A stretch of 40,962 bases of DNA, taken from NCBI GenBank assembly GCA_964348085.1, contig CAYGBI010000032.1:1-40962 (forward strand), written 5' to 3'. Below are positions 25,677-34,781 of the stretch, one piece after another. Numbering within the stretch: position 1 is the first letter of the stretch; the number at the start of each line of letters is the position of its first letter. The position numbers and the translations under genes are program-made. Source of the DNA: VXYL01 sp964348085 (GTDB lineage: Bacteria; Pseudomonadota; Gammaproteobacteria; Pseudomonadales; Azotimanducaceae). The notes below the pieces were generated by a model that did not search any database, was not told the DNA's origin, and worked only from the letters and a program-made list of their open reading frames with translations.

Positions 25677-27859
25677 CAGAAGGTCCGCATCCGGGCATTC
25701 CACTGCGCCGCCTGCTCTTGATCGACGGTTTCGATGCGCACCGCGCACTGCTTGAACGCCGGCTGCCGAGAGTAAGGATCCAAGAGGCCCAACGTGAGCC
25801 GGTTGACGCACTCGTGGAAGTGAAACGGAATGAACACCATGTCGGCCGGAACGCGGTGGGTGCGCTGCACCATCACCACCGCGTCGCCGCGGCGGGACAC
25901 CAGCCGCACGTAGCCCATCTGCGGGATGTCGAGCGCGTCCGCAGCGTCCGGGTTCATCTCCATGTAAGGCGTCGGCGAGAACTTGTTGCAGTTGCCCACC
26001 TTGCCGGTCTTGGTGCGGGTGTGGAAATGCTCGACCACGCGGCCGCTGTTCAACCAGAACGGAAATCGGTCGCTGGGTCGCTCGTTGTTCTCGACGTAGG
26101 GCAAGGCCAAGAGCTTCGCCTTGCCATCGGGGAAGGCGAAGACGCCGTCCCCGTACAGGCGCGGCGAACCGGTCTCGTCGCCTTCGCGCATGGGCCACTG
26201 AATGCCTCGCGCCGCCTCGATCTTGGCGTAGCTCATGCCGGAGATGTCGAGGTTCCTTCCCCGTCCTTTGGAAAGCTGCTTCATCTCGTCGAAGACGGCT
26301 TCCGCCTGCGTCGGCCAGCGCATCTCCTTCGCACTCGGCCAACGCTTCGCCAAGGAGGTGAAAATCCAGTGGTCGGGCTTCGAGTCCGCGAACGCGGACG
26401 CCGCCGGGCGGGTGAGATTGACGCGCCGTTCGGTATTGGTGAAGCAGCCTTCCTTTTCCGCCCAGACCGCGGCCGGCAGGTAGACGTGGGCGTAGTTCGC
26501 CGTCTCCACATCCTCGTAGGCGTCCTGCACCACGCAAAACTCGAGCTTTTCCATGGTCTTCTTGATACGTGGCGAGTTGGGCATGGAGGTCATGGGATTG
26601 GTGGCGATCACCCACAGCGCCTTGATCTCGCCGGTCTCGATGGCGGGGAAGATGTCGGTTTGGAATAGGCCGCGTTTTTTCGGAAAAAACTCAGGGTCCA
26701 CGTTCCAGAATCGACCGACTTCCTCGCGGTGTTCCGTGTTTTCGAGCTGGCGATAGCCCGGCAGCCCGGAGCAGGACGACCACTCGCGGGTGCCCATGGC
26801 GTTGCACTGGCCGGTGATGGATAGGCTCGTGCCGCCGGGCTTGCCGATGTTGCCGGTGATCAAGTTCAGGTTGTTGATGGCGCAAACGCCGTCGGTGCCG
26901 TGGGTGGACTGGTTGATGCCCATGGTCCAGATGGACATCGCCGCACCGGCCTTGCCGTACAGCCGCGCGACGGTGCGGATGGTGTCCTCGTCGATGCCGC
27001 AGATGCCCGCCGCCGTGGTGGGATCGTATTGCGCCACGGTCGCCGCGAACTCGTCAAAGCCCGTGGTGTGGGCGCGAACGTAGCCTTCGTCGTGCAAGCC
27101 ATCCGCCAAGATGACGTGGCACAGGCTGTTCAGCAGCACGAGGTCCGTACCCGGCGTGACGGGCAGGTGGATGTCGGCGAACTGGGCGAACATCGTCACG
27201 CGGGGATCCACGACGATCACGGGAAACCGGCGTTTTTCCAACGCTTCCTTCAAGCGCCAGTAGATGATCGGGTGCTGCTCAGGCAGGTTCGAGCCGAACG
27301 CCAAGAGGCAATCCGTGTGCTCGAAGTCGCCGTAGCAGCCGGGCGGCCCGTCCGCGCCGAACGAGCGCTTGTACCCGGCCACCGCCGACGCCATGCACAA
27401 CGTGGTGTTGCCGTCGTAGTTGTTGGTGCCGATGACGCCGCGCACCAGTTTGCCGAGCGTGTAGAACTCCTCGGTCATGATCTGACCGGTGGAGATGACG
27501 GCCACCGAATCGCGCCCGTACCGGGCTTGGATGCGCTGGAACTCCCCGGCGACGCGATCCAAGGCGGAATCCCAGTCTGCCGGCCGCCAGTCTTCGTATA
27601 TCCGTGCGCGCATTTTCGGCGCCGTGCCGCGTCCCGCGGCGGCGAAAATCTGCGCCTGCGTCAATCCTTTGACGCACAGCTTGCCGCGATTCACGTCCGC
27701 GCCGCCGACGCCGCGGGCGGTGACTGGCCGCCCTTCGGCGTTGACGCCGACCTCGACGGAACAGCCCACGGAGCAATAGCCGCAGGTCGCGTACTTCCAT
27801 TCCGCGACGCCCTTGTCGGCGATGCGGATGGGATTCTTCTTGTGGCGGCCGAACAGCAT
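25676..27859 (-). CDS. nasC: Assimilatory nitrate reductase, molybdopterin catalytic subunit
   Basis: A 727-residue NapA/NarB-type enzyme reducing nitrate to nitrite. The [4Fe-4S] site is Cys26, Cys29, Cys33 and Cys62 (CGYCSVGC and KLCVKG). Cys155 in NTTLCMASAVAGYKRSFG is the probable molybdenum ligand. No Tat signal is present, so it is cytoplasmic, consistent with assimilation. It lacks the extra C-terminal [2Fe-2S] domain of Klebsiella-type NasA. Flavin or NADH modules are also absent, so it needs an outside donor, most simply the adjoining DmsBC fusion. The ATG overlaps the nirD stop (TGATG). The symbol follows the Pseudomonas name and is tentative. Confidence 0.92.
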   Translation of the reverse strand: MLFGRHKKNPIRIADKGVAEWKYATCGYCSVGCSVEVGVNAEGRPVTARGVGGADVNRGKLCVKGLTQAQIFAAAGRGTAPKMRARIYEDWRPADWDSALDRVAGEFQRIQARYGRDSVAVISTGQIMTEEFYTLGKLVRGVIGTNNYDGNTTLCMASAVAGYKRSFGADGPPGCYGDFEHTDCLLAFGSNLPEQHPIIYWRLKEALEKRRFPVIVVDPRVTMFAQFADIHLPVTPGTDLVLLNSLCHVILADGLHDEGYVRAHTTGFDEFAATVAQYDPTTAAGICGIDEDTIRTVARLYGKAGAAMSIWTMGINQSTHGTDGVCAINNLNLITGNIGKPGGTSLSITGQCNAMGTREWSSCSGLPGYRQLENTEHREEVGRFWNVDPEFFPKKRGLFQTDIFPAIETGEIKALWVIATNPMTSMPNSPRIKKTMEKLEFCVVQDAYEDVETANYAHVYLPAAVWAEKEGCFTNTERRVNLTRPAASAFADSKPDHWIFTSLAKRWPSAKEMRWPTQAEAVFDEMKQLSKGRGRNLDISGMSYAKIEAARGIQWPMREGDETGSPRLYGDGVFAFPDGKAKLLALPYVENNERPSDRFPFWLNSGRVVEHFHTRTKTGKVGNCNKFSPTPYMEMNPDAADALDIPQMGYVRLVSRRGDAVVMVQRTHRVPADMVFIPFHFHECVNRLTLGLLDPYSRQPAFKQCAVRIETVDQEQAAQWNARMRTF

Positions 27860-28239
27860 CAGTTGTCCACCTGCACCTCGCCGTCCACGACGCGCACCGG
27901 GAACGTGCGCACGGCTACGGATTCGTCCTCTAGGCAGCAGCCGGTCGCCAAGTCGAAGTGCTGCTTGTAGATCGGCGAGGCGACCACGACCTTGCCCTTG
28001 ACGTCGCCGACAATGCCGCGAGACAGCACGGCGGCGTTGCTGAAGGGGTCGAAGGCATCGATGGCGTAGACGGCGTCGGATCGGGACAACCGGAACAAGG
28101 CCACTTGGTGGTCTCCCACCAGCGCCCTCGCGCCGACATCGGGGATGAGGTCGTCGAACTCGCAAACGGTAATCCACGACGCGACCGCTTCGCGGTCGGC
28201 GCAGGATTCGCCACGCGGATTTTCACCGCCGGCGATCAC
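27859..28239 (-). CDS. nirD: Nitrite reductase (NADH) small subunit
   Basis: A 126-residue Rieske-fold protein partnering NirB. ITVCEFDDLIPDVGARALVG and GDVKGKVVVASPIYKQHFDL match NirD. The Cys/His ligands of true Rieske proteins are absent (NAAVLSRG and YKQH in their place), as usual for NirD. GTG 28239 overlaps the nirB stop (GTGA); this gives about 20 residues more at the N terminus than E. coli NirD. No better internal start was seen. Confidence 0.92.
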   Translation of the reverse strand: MIAGGENPRGESCADREAVASWITVCEFDDLIPDVGARALVGDHQVALFRLSRSDAVYAIDAFDPFSNAAVLSRGIVGDVKGKVVVASPIYKQHFDLATGCCLEDESVAVRTFPVRVVDGEVQVDN

Positions 28240-30749
28240 GCGACCTCAGCCGCTGCGGCGGGTCGGCGCTGGCCCCGTTCGCGCACGAATACGAGCGAAT
28301 CGTCGCGTTGATCGCTGTTGACGAAGGTGCGGAAGCGCTTGAGCTTCTCGTCGTCCTCCACGGTGGCTTTCCATTCGCATTCGTAGGTGTCGATGACGTG
28401 GGCCATCTCCGCTTCGAGATCCGCGGCCAAGCCAAGCCTGTCGTCGATGACCACGGATTTCAGGTAGTCGAGACCGCCTTCGAGGTTCTCCATCCACACG
28501 GACGTGCGCTGCAAACGGTCCGCGGTGCGCACGTAGAACATCAGGAAACGGTCGATGTACTTAAGCAGGGCTTCGTCGTCGAGGCCGGTGGCGAACAGAT
28601 CCGCATGGCGTGGTCGCATGCCGCCGTTGCCGCAGACATAGAGATTCCAACCGATCTCGGTGGCTATGACGCCCACATCCTTGCTCTGTGCCTCCGCGCA
28701 CTCGCGGGTGCAGCCGGACACCGCGAACTTGAGCTTGTGCGGGGCGCGCAAACCCTTGTAGCGGTTCTCGAGGTGGATCGCCATGCCGACGCTGTCGAGG
28801 ACGCCGTAGCGGCACCAAGTGCTGCCGACGCAGGACTTCACCGTGCGCACCGCCTTGCCGTAGGCGTGACCGGTCTCGAAACCGGCATCGATGAGCTCCC
28901 GCCAGATCAACGGCAGCTCGTGTACTTCGGCACCGAACAGGTCGATGCGCTGGCCGCCGGTGATCTTCGTGTACAGGTCGTATTTCTTCGCGGTCTGCCC
29001 TAGCGCGATTAGCTTCTCTGGCGTGATCTCGCCGCCCGGCACTCTCGGCACGATGGAATAGGTGCCGTTCTTCTGCATGTTGGCGAGGAAGTGATCGTTG
29101 GTGTCCTGCAGCGGCGCGTGTTTTTCCTTCAGGATGTAGTCGTTCCAGCACGCTGCAAGGATGGACGCCACGGCGGGTTTGCAGATGTCGCAGCCACGGC
29201 CGGTGCCGTGCTTCTCGATCAGTTCCTCGAAGGTGTTGATGCGTTCCACCCGCACGAGGTGGTAGAGCGCTTGGCGGGTGTACGGGAAGTGCTCGCAGAT
29301 GTCCGTGCTCACTTCCAGGCCGAGGCTTTCGAGCTCGGCGTTCAGAACCTGCGTCACCAACGGCCCGCAGCCGCCGCAGCCGGTGCTGGCCTTGGTGCGT
29401 TCCTTGATCGCCCCCAACGTAGTGGCTCCTTCCGCCACAGCCGCCACGATGGCCCCTTTGCTGACGTCGTGGCAGGAGCAGATCTGCGCGGAATCGGGCA
29501 ACGCACCGGCAGCGCTGGCGGGCATGCCGCCGCCTTCCCGTTGCGGCAAGATCAGCGAGTCCGGGTGCTTCGGCAGCGTCAGTTCGCTGCGCATGGTTTG
29601 CAGCAACATGCCGTAGTCGGCGGTGTCGCCCACCAAGACGGCACCGAGCAGCTTCTTGCCCGTCTTGTTGACGACGATGCGCTTGTAGACCCGGTCGCGT
29701 TGATCGATGTAGGTGTAGGTGCTTGCGCCCTTCGTTCTGCCGTGGGCGTCGCCGATGCTGCCGACATCGACGCCGAGCAGCTTCAACTTCGTGCTCATGT
29801 CGCCGCCCCGGAAAGCCGCCTCGCCCGTGCCGCCGATGACGCTCGCCGCCACCTTGGCCATCTCGTAGCCCGGCGCGACGAGACCGAAGATGCGCCCGTC
29901 GAACAACGCGCATTCGCCGATGGCGAAGATGTCTGGGTCTGATGTTCGGCAAGCACCGTCGATCACCACGCCGCCACGTTCGCCGACGACTAAGCCACAC
30001 GCCCGCGCCAACTCGTCCCGTGGCCGGATGCCGGCCGAGAACACCACGAGGTCCGTCTCCAACACCTCGCCATCCGCGAACGCCAAGCGGTACCGCCGCG
30101 TGTCGCCGGCCACGATCCGCTGCGTGTTCTTACCCGTATGGACGGCGACGCCTAAGTTCTCGATCATGCTGCGCAACATCGCGCCGCCGCCGTCATCCAA
30201 CTGCGTCGTCATCAACCCCGGCGCGAACTCGACCACATGCGTGGCAAGGCCCATGTTCGTCAGCGCGTTGGCGGCTTCCAAGCCGAGCAGGCCACCGCCC
30301 ACGACAACGCCCACTTCGGCACCCCTGCCGGACGCCTTGATGCCGTCTAGGTCTTCAAGGGTTCGGTAGACGTGGCAATGCGGCTGATCGTTGCCGGGGA
30401 TGGGCGGCACGAAGGGGTAGGAGCCGGTGGCCAACACGAGCGCGTCGTAAGCCACCTCCCGGCCCGCGCTGGAACGTACGGTCTTGGCTTCGGGGTCGAT
30501 GCGCTCGATGGCTTCGCCGATGTGAACGGTGGCGTCTTCCGAGACGGCGTCCAGAGTAAGGTCGTCGGCGCTACAGCCGTTGAAATACTCGCTCAGATGC
30601 ACCCGGTCATAGGCCGGCCGCGGTTCCTCGCCGAACACAGTGACGGCGACGCCTGGCGATTCCCTCACCAGTTCGACGAAGCGATGGCCGACCATGCCGT
30701 TGCCGACGACGACCACTTGGCGGGTACCGTTGGGGGAGACCTCCTTCAT
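28236..30749 (-). CDS. nirB: Nitrite reductase (NADH) large subunit
   Basis: An 837-residue cytoplasmic siroheme enzyme reducing nitrite to ammonium. It begins with an FAD/NADH pyridine nucleotide-disulfide fold (GNGMVG at 16-21; GGGLLGLEAA further on). Then come the [2Fe-2S] BFD-like region (CSCHDVSKG and CGGCGPLV) and a second Cys pair (CDIC). The C-terminal siroheme/[4Fe-4S] domain has CVGSTWC and CTREC. ATG 30749 fits the family start (KEVSPNGTRQVVVVGNGMVG); the frame is open to 30857 and an ATG at 30773 is less likely. It is the first gene of the nitrate operon. Confidence 0.95.
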   Translation of the reverse strand: MKEVSPNGTRQVVVVGNGMVGHRFVELVRESPGVAVTVFGEEPRPAYDRVHLSEYFNGCSADDLTLDAVSEDATVHIGEAIERIDPEAKTVRSSAGREVAYDALVLATGSYPFVPPIPGNDQPHCHVYRTLEDLDGIKASGRGAEVGVVVGGGLLGLEAANALTNMGLATHVVEFAPGLMTTQLDDGGGAMLRSMIENLGVAVHTGKNTQRIVAGDTRRYRLAFADGEVLETDLVVFSAGIRPRDELARACGLVVGERGGVVIDGACRTSDPDIFAIGECALFDGRIFGLVAPGYEMAKVAASVIGGTGEAAFRGGDMSTKLKLLGVDVGSIGDAHGRTKGASTYTYIDQRDRVYKRIVVNKTGKKLLGAVLVGDTADYGMLLQTMRSELTLPKHPDSLILPQREGGGMPASAAGALPDSAQICSCHDVSKGAIVAAVAEGATTLGAIKERTKASTGCGGCGPLVTQVLNAELESLGLEVSTDICEHFPYTRQALYHLVRVERINTFEELIEKHGTGRGCDICKPAVASILAACWNDYILKEKHAPLQDTNDHFLANMQKNGTYSIVPRVPGGEITPEKLIALGQTAKKYDLYTKITGGQRIDLFGAEVHELPLIWRELIDAGFETGHAYGKAVRTVKSCVGSTWCRYGVLDSVGMAIHLENRYKGLRAPHKLKFAVSGCTRECAEAQSKDVGVIATEIGWNLYVCGNGGMRPRHADLFATGLDDEALLKYIDRFLMFYVRTADRLQRTSVWMENLEGGLDYLKSVVIDDRLGLAADLEAEMAHVIDTYECEWKATVEDDEKLKRFRTFVNSDQRDDSLVFVRERGQRRPAAAAEVA

Positions 30750-31101
30750 GCCTACCCAAAGGGCAACATCCATGCCAAAACCCGGGAAAAGGCGGAAGAC
30801 AGGGAATCTCAAGCATGAGGTGCGGTAAGCCGGTGCATGGACGGTTCGATGGAGCACCCGTTTGGCGCACGGGACCGACGTGATGCGGCGACCACGTGTC
30901 GCCCCTCTTGGGCTTGAGATATGCCCAGAGCGTCTCGCTGCGTTGTTTCGGGGATGGCGGGTGGGCTCAGTCCCGGACGAGTCCGGAGAGAGTGGAAAGG
31001 TGATGATCTAACGGGCAACGCTATGGAATGCCGTGTTGGCTCACGCTTTAGGGCGCTGGCGACAGTAAACTCCAATGCTGAACATATCTCGGAGGCGGAC
31101 G
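30750..31101. other. Divergent intergenic region between nirB and the VapB-like gene
   Basis: A 352-base gap without a convincing gene. It contains the hairpin-rich leader of nirB (described separately) and must contain the promoters of both divergent genes. I could not find a good sigma-70 pair, and a sigma-54 GG/GC pair has the wrong spacing. No REP copy occurs here. Confidence 0.6.
30857..30986 (-). promoter_or_regulatory. Series of four hairpins in the nirB leader
   Basis: Reading towards nirB, four stems can form: CCGGAC/GTCCGG (30986-30973, two-base loop), CTCTGGGC/GCCCAAGAG (30930-30905, one bulge, nine-base loop), GGCGAC/GTCGCC (30903-30887, five-base loop) and CCCGT/ACGGG (30873-30857, seven-base loop). 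Nitrate assimilation operons are often controlled by leader RNA and NasR/NasT antiterminators, which fits the place. The loops do not show the standard ANTAR hexaloop (A1, G4), and no T-tract was seen. The role is therefore inferred. Confidence 0.4.
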
Positions 31102-31359
31102 ATGAGACGGAACATCAAGAATGATGAGATCTGTCTACTTACCCGCGACTTGGCTCGACTGACCGGCGAAACCATGACCGGCGCGATCACGGCGGCGCTC
31201 CGAGAGCGCTTGGCCCGCGAGAAGCGACTTCGCGACAGCGATGCGCGCGTCGAGGAGCTGCTTGCCATCGGGAGACGTTGTGCCAATTTGCTGGCCCCCG
31301 GTCCTTCCGCTGCGGAGCACGGCGAGGAGCTCTTCGACGAACGAGGATTGCCCGCTTGA
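31102..31359 (+). CDS. VapB-type antitoxin without its toxin
   Basis: An 85-residue protein with the N-terminal domain of the Rv0623/PSK-like VapB antitoxins: LTRDLARLTGETMTGAITAA (about 12-31), then LRERLAREKRLRD. Such proteins bind their own promoter and neutralise a PIN-domain RNase toxin. ATG 31102 has GGAGG upstream and was chosen over the open extension to 31075. The usual overlap for vapC (TTGA at 31356) exists, but the frame behind it stops after 23 codons, so the pair is broken or the antitoxin is an orphan. It could now act only as a DNA-binding protein. Confidence 0.78.
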   Translation: MRRNIKNDEICLLTRDLARLTGETMTGAITAALRERLAREKRLRDSDARVEELLAIGRRCANLLAPGPSAAEHGEELFDERGLPA

Positions 31360-31427
31360 TCGCCGAGACGTCCACCGTACCCACCGCCGCTTCGTACTTG
31401 CAACATCCCAAGCCCGGCCTGAACTAG
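31356..31427 (+). pseudogene. Possible vapC remnant
   Basis: TTG 31356 overlaps the antitoxin stop as TTGA, the common vapBC arrangement. The frame reads LIAETSTVPTAAS and stops at 31427 after 23 codons. LIAETS weakly recalls the (M)IAVDTS start of PIN toxins. The following 130 bases to leuB contain no clear continuation in any frame. Confidence 0.3.
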
Positions 31428-31563
31428 GTCTTCGCGACCGGAGTTCCGGCTCGTCTTTGAACGGGATTGGACTCCCGCGAACGGCGTTCTCGGCGATGGA
31501 CTCGTCAGGCGAACGCGCTTCGCATCGGGCCTTGGCGCACGGCTTCGGCGGCGGGCGCGTGGT

Positions 31564-32673
31564 TCACAATGCGGCGATCACGGCGTCCGCCATCTCGTCG
31601 GTCGATACTTGACGGATGCCGTCGGCAGCGGCAGCCGGCATGATGTCCGCCGTTCGCAGGCCCGCCGCCAACACGTCCGCCACGGCTGCCTCCACTCGGT
31701 CCGCGGCAACCGGTTCGCTCAAGCTGTAGCGCAGCATCATGGCGGCGGACAGAATCGTCGCCAAAGGGTTGGCGACGTTCTTGCCTGCGATGTCCGGCGC
31801 GCTGCCGTGAACCGGTTCGTACATGCCCTGCCCGCTCGCGTTCAGCGACGCTGACGGCAACATGCCGAGGGAGCCGGTGAGCATGGCCGCCACATCCGAC
31901 AATATGTCGCCGAACATGTTGCCGGTCACCACCACGTCGAACTGTTTCGGCGCCCGCACCAACTGCATGGCGGCGTTGTCCACATAGAGGTGGTCGAGCG
32001 CGATGCGCGGATAGTCGGCGTGAACTTCGTTCACCACATCGCGCCAAAGCTGGGTGACTTCGAGCACGTTGGCCTTGTCCACGGAGGTGAGCTTGCCGCG
32101 CCGCTTGGCCGCCAAGTCGAAGGCGACGCGAGCGATGCGGTCTATTTCCCGCTCGTCGTAAACATAGGTGTTGAAGCCGCGCCGACCGCGATTGTCCGTC
32201 GTTACGCCCCGCGGTTCGCCGAAGTAAATGCCGCCGGTGAGTTCGCGGACGATGACGATGTCTAGGTCGGCGACCAACTCCGCCTTCAGCGACGATGCTT
32301 CCGCGAGCGGCGCGAAGGTGAGCGCCGGACGCAGATTGGCGAACAGGTCCAAGCCGGAACGCATGCCCAGAAGGCCCTTCTCCGGGCGCTGGTCCATCGG
32401 CAGATGATCCCACTGCGGACCGCCAACCGCGCCGAGCAACACCGCATCGGCCGCTCGCGCCGCCTCGAGCGTCGCCGGCGGCAACGGCACCCCGTGCCGG
32501 TCGATGGCGCAACCGCCGAGGTCCGCCGTGGCGAACTCGATGTCCACAGCCAACGCATCGAGCACGCGCACCGCGTGAGGGACGATCTCGGCGCCGATAC
32601 CGTCGCCGGGGATGACGACGACTCGGTGGCGCTTTCCCGTCGCGCCAAGAGCAGAGGAATCGATGTTAGCCAC
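31564..32673 (-). CDS. leuB: 3-isopropylmalate dehydrogenase
   Basis: A 369-residue enzyme of leucine synthesis that oxidises and decarboxylates 3-isopropylmalate with NAD. VVVIPGDGIGAEIVPHAVRV is near the N terminus, LLGAVGGPQWD follows, and the metal/substrate region VVVTGNMFGDILSDVAAMLT is near 230-249. EPVHGSAPDIAGK is the cofactor loop. GTG 32673 overlaps the leuD end by 8 bases and has an AGAGGCAAGG upstream inside leuD. Last gene of leuCDB; leuA is not in the window. Confidence 0.95.
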   Translation of the reverse strand: MANIDSSALGATGKRHRVVVIPGDGIGAEIVPHAVRVLDALAVDIEFATADLGGCAIDRHGVPLPPATLEAARAADAVLLGAVGGPQWDHLPMDQRPEKGLLGMRSGLDLFANLRPALTFAPLAEASSLKAELVADLDIVIVRELTGGIYFGEPRGVTTDNRGRRGFNTYVYDEREIDRIARVAFDLAAKRRGKLTSVDKANVLEVTQLWRDVVNEVHADYPRIALDHLYVDNAAMQLVRAPKQFDVVVTGNMFGDILSDVAAMLTGSLGMLPSASLNASGQGMYEPVHGSAPDIAGKNVANPLATILSAAMMLRYSLSEPVAADRVEAAVADVLAAGLRTADIMPAAAADGIRQVSTDEMADAVIAAL

Positions 32674-33334
32674 GCCTTGCCTCTTCCCGCCCCGCTTCGG
32701 TGCCGAACACCCACGGCATCCGGCGACGGTGCTCGGTCTCGAATGCGCGGATGGCGTCGGCGTGGGCGAGCGTCAAACCGATGTCATCCATACCTTCGAG
32801 CAACAGCCGCTTACGTTCCGGTTCGATCTCGAAGCGACTCTCGAAAGCGCCGCCGGAGAGCGTCTGCCCGGGCAGATCGACCGTCAGCGCATAGCCGCCC
32901 TCCCGCTCTACCTCCGCAAAGACCTGATCGACTTTTTCTTCCTCCAAAGTGATGAGCAACAATCCATTTTTCAGCGAGTTGGTAAAGAAAATGTCGGCGA
33001 AGCTCGGCGCGACAACGCACCGGAAGCCGTATTCCAAGAGTGCCCAGACGGCGTGCTCGCGGCTCGACCCGCAGCCAAAGTTGCGTCGCGCCAAGAGAAT
33101 GCTCCCGCCCGCGTAACGCGGCAGGTTGAGCACGAACTCGTGGTTGATGCGCCGTTCGTTGGCATTCATGCCGATATCGCCTTCGTCCAAATAGCGCCAA
33201 GCGTCGAACAGGTTGTCGCCGAAGCCGGTGCGGCGAATGGACTTCAAGAATTGTTTGGGGATGATCTGATCGGTATCCACGTTCGCTCGATCCATGGGCA
33301 CCACCAAACCGGTATGGCGGACAAAGGGTTCCAT
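32666..33334 (-). CDS. leuD: 3-isopropylmalate dehydratase small subunit
   Basis: A 222-residue swivel-domain subunit pairing with LeuC. DRANVDTDQIIPKQFLKSI (about 19-37) and FGCGSSREHAVWAL (about 90-103) are the LeuD signature motifs. The ATG overlaps the leuC stop by one base (TGATG), which suggests coupled translation in equal amounts. Confidence 0.95.
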   Translation of the reverse strand: MEPFVRHTGLVVPMDRANVDTDQIIPKQFLKSIRRTGFGDNLFDAWRYLDEGDIGMNANERRINHEFVLNLPRYAGGSILLARRNFGCGSSREHAVWALLEYGFRCVVAPSFADIFFTNSLKNGLLLITLEEEKVDQVFAEVEREGGYALTVDLPGQTLSGGAFESRFEIEPERKRLLLEGMDDIGLTLAHADAIRAFETEHRRRMPWVFGTEAGREEARRG

Positions 33335-34758
33335 CAGAGCATTTCCCGCACATCGGTGAAGTGACCGGCGACGGCGGCAGCGGCGGCCATCTGGGGGCCG
33401 ACCAAGTGCGTGCGCCCACGATAGCCTTGCCGCCCCTCGAAGTTGCGGTTCGAGGTGGCCGCGCAGCGTTCGCCGGGATACAGGCGATCATCGTTCATGG
33501 CTAGGCACATCGAGCAACCCGGGTCTCGCCACTCGAAACCGGCGGCCTTGAAAATCGCATCCAAGCCCTCCGCCTCCGCCTGCCGCTTGACGAGGCCGGA
33601 ACCCGGCACCGCCATCGCCTGGGTTACGGACTTCGCTACCTTGCGGCCGTCGATCACGGCGGCGGCGGCGCGCAGATCCTCTATGCGCCCGTTCGTGCAG
33701 GAACCGATGAACACCCGCTCTACCGGCACCGAGGCGATTGGCGTGCCGGGGGACAAATCCATATAGGCAAGCGCCCGTTCGCAGATCTCGCGCTTCGCCG
33801 GGTCGGCGAAGTCTTCCGGCGCAGGCACCGTCTCGTCGACGCCCACCACCATTTCCGGCGACGTGCCCCAAGAAACCTGCGGCACCACGTCGCCCGCGTT
33901 CAACGCTACTTTCTTGTCGAACACGGCGTCCGGGTCGGAAACCAGCGTGCGCCAATATCCCTCGGCTTGCTGCCACAGCGCCCCTACCGGTGCGAACGGC
34001 CGACCACGAACATAGTCGATCGTGGTGTCGTCAACGGCCACCATCCCGGCCCGGCCGCCCGCCTCGATCGACATATTGCATAGCGTCATGCGCGCTTCCA
34101 TGGACAACGCGCGAACGGCTGGTCCCGCATACTCGATGGCATGCCCCGTGGCACCAGCCGTTCCAGTCTGGCGAATGATGGCGAGGATCAAGTCCTTGGC
34201 GCCCACGCCAGCCGAGAGTTCGCCGGCTACTTCAATGCGCATGTTGCGGCTCTTCCGCTGTACTAGGCATTGCGTCGCCAGCACATGCTCGACTTCGGAC
34301 GTGCCAATGCCGTGCGCCAAGGCGGCGAACGCGCCATGGGTGGACGTGTGCGAATCCCCGCAAACGATGGTCATGCCCGGCAGCGTCGCGCCCTGCTCCG
34401 GGCCGATGACATGGACGATGCCTTGCCGCACATCGGTCATCTCGAACTGGGGAATCGCGAAGCGCCGGCAATTCTCATCCAAAGTCGCGACCTGCGCCTT
34501 GGCGACCGGATCCTCGATGCCGTCGATGCCGGCGGCGCGATTGACCGTGGGCACGTTGTGGTCCGGCGTCGCTAGGTTCGCATCGCGCCGCCAAGGCTCG
34601 CGGCGTGCGAGCGCCAAACCCTCGAAGGCTTGCGGCGACGTCACTTCGTGCAGCAAGTGCCGGTCGATATAGAGGATGGTCATGCCGTCGTCCCGCTCGG
34701 CGGCGGCATGCGCATCCCAAATCTTGTCGTAAAGGGTACGGCTGGTCACTTTCCCCAC
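33334..34758 (-). CDS. leuC: 3-isopropylmalate dehydratase large subunit
   Basis: A 474-residue aconitase-family enzyme carrying a [4Fe-4S] cluster bound by Cys354 (GSCTNGR), Cys415 and Cys418 (CSMC), the E. coli pattern with normal spacing. CGDSHTSTHGAFAALAHGIG and LYIDRHLLHEVTSPQAF are family segments. The start is GTG 34758; a second GTG three codons later (34749) is possible but its purine-rich upstream lies too close. A promoter lies just upstream. Confidence 0.95.
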   Translation of the reverse strand: MGKVTSRTLYDKIWDAHAAAERDDGMTILYIDRHLLHEVTSPQAFEGLALARREPWRRDANLATPDHNVPTVNRAAGIDGIEDPVAKAQVATLDENCRRFAIPQFEMTDVRQGIVHVIGPEQGATLPGMTIVCGDSHTSTHGAFAALAHGIGTSEVEHVLATQCLVQRKSRNMRIEVAGELSAGVGAKDLILAIIRQTGTAGATGHAIEYAGPAVRALSMEARMTLCNMSIEAGGRAGMVAVDDTTIDYVRGRPFAPVGALWQQAEGYWRTLVSDPDAVFDKKVALNAGDVVPQVSWGTSPEMVVGVDETVPAPEDFADPAKREICERALAYMDLSPGTPIASVPVERVFIGSCTNGRIEDLRAAAAVIDGRKVAKSVTQAMAVPGSGLVKRQAEAEGLDAIFKAAGFEWRDPGCSMCLAMNDDRLYPGERCAATSNRNFEGRQGYRGRTHLVGPQMAAAAAVAGHFTDVREML

Positions 34759-34781
34759 TCAACCGCTTGCGAAAGGCGGGG

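Noticed and set aside
28561..30000. 479-codon minus-strand frame
   Set aside because: Arginine-rich shadow of nirB in another frame, no domain.
30887..30986. ANTAR-type antiterminator target
   Set aside because: Stems are present but no pair of hexaloops with A at 1 and G at 4 was found.
31438..31449. Short hairpin CCGGA/TCCGG after the antitoxin gene as terminator
   Set aside because: Five-bp stem with a two-base loop and no T-tract right after it.
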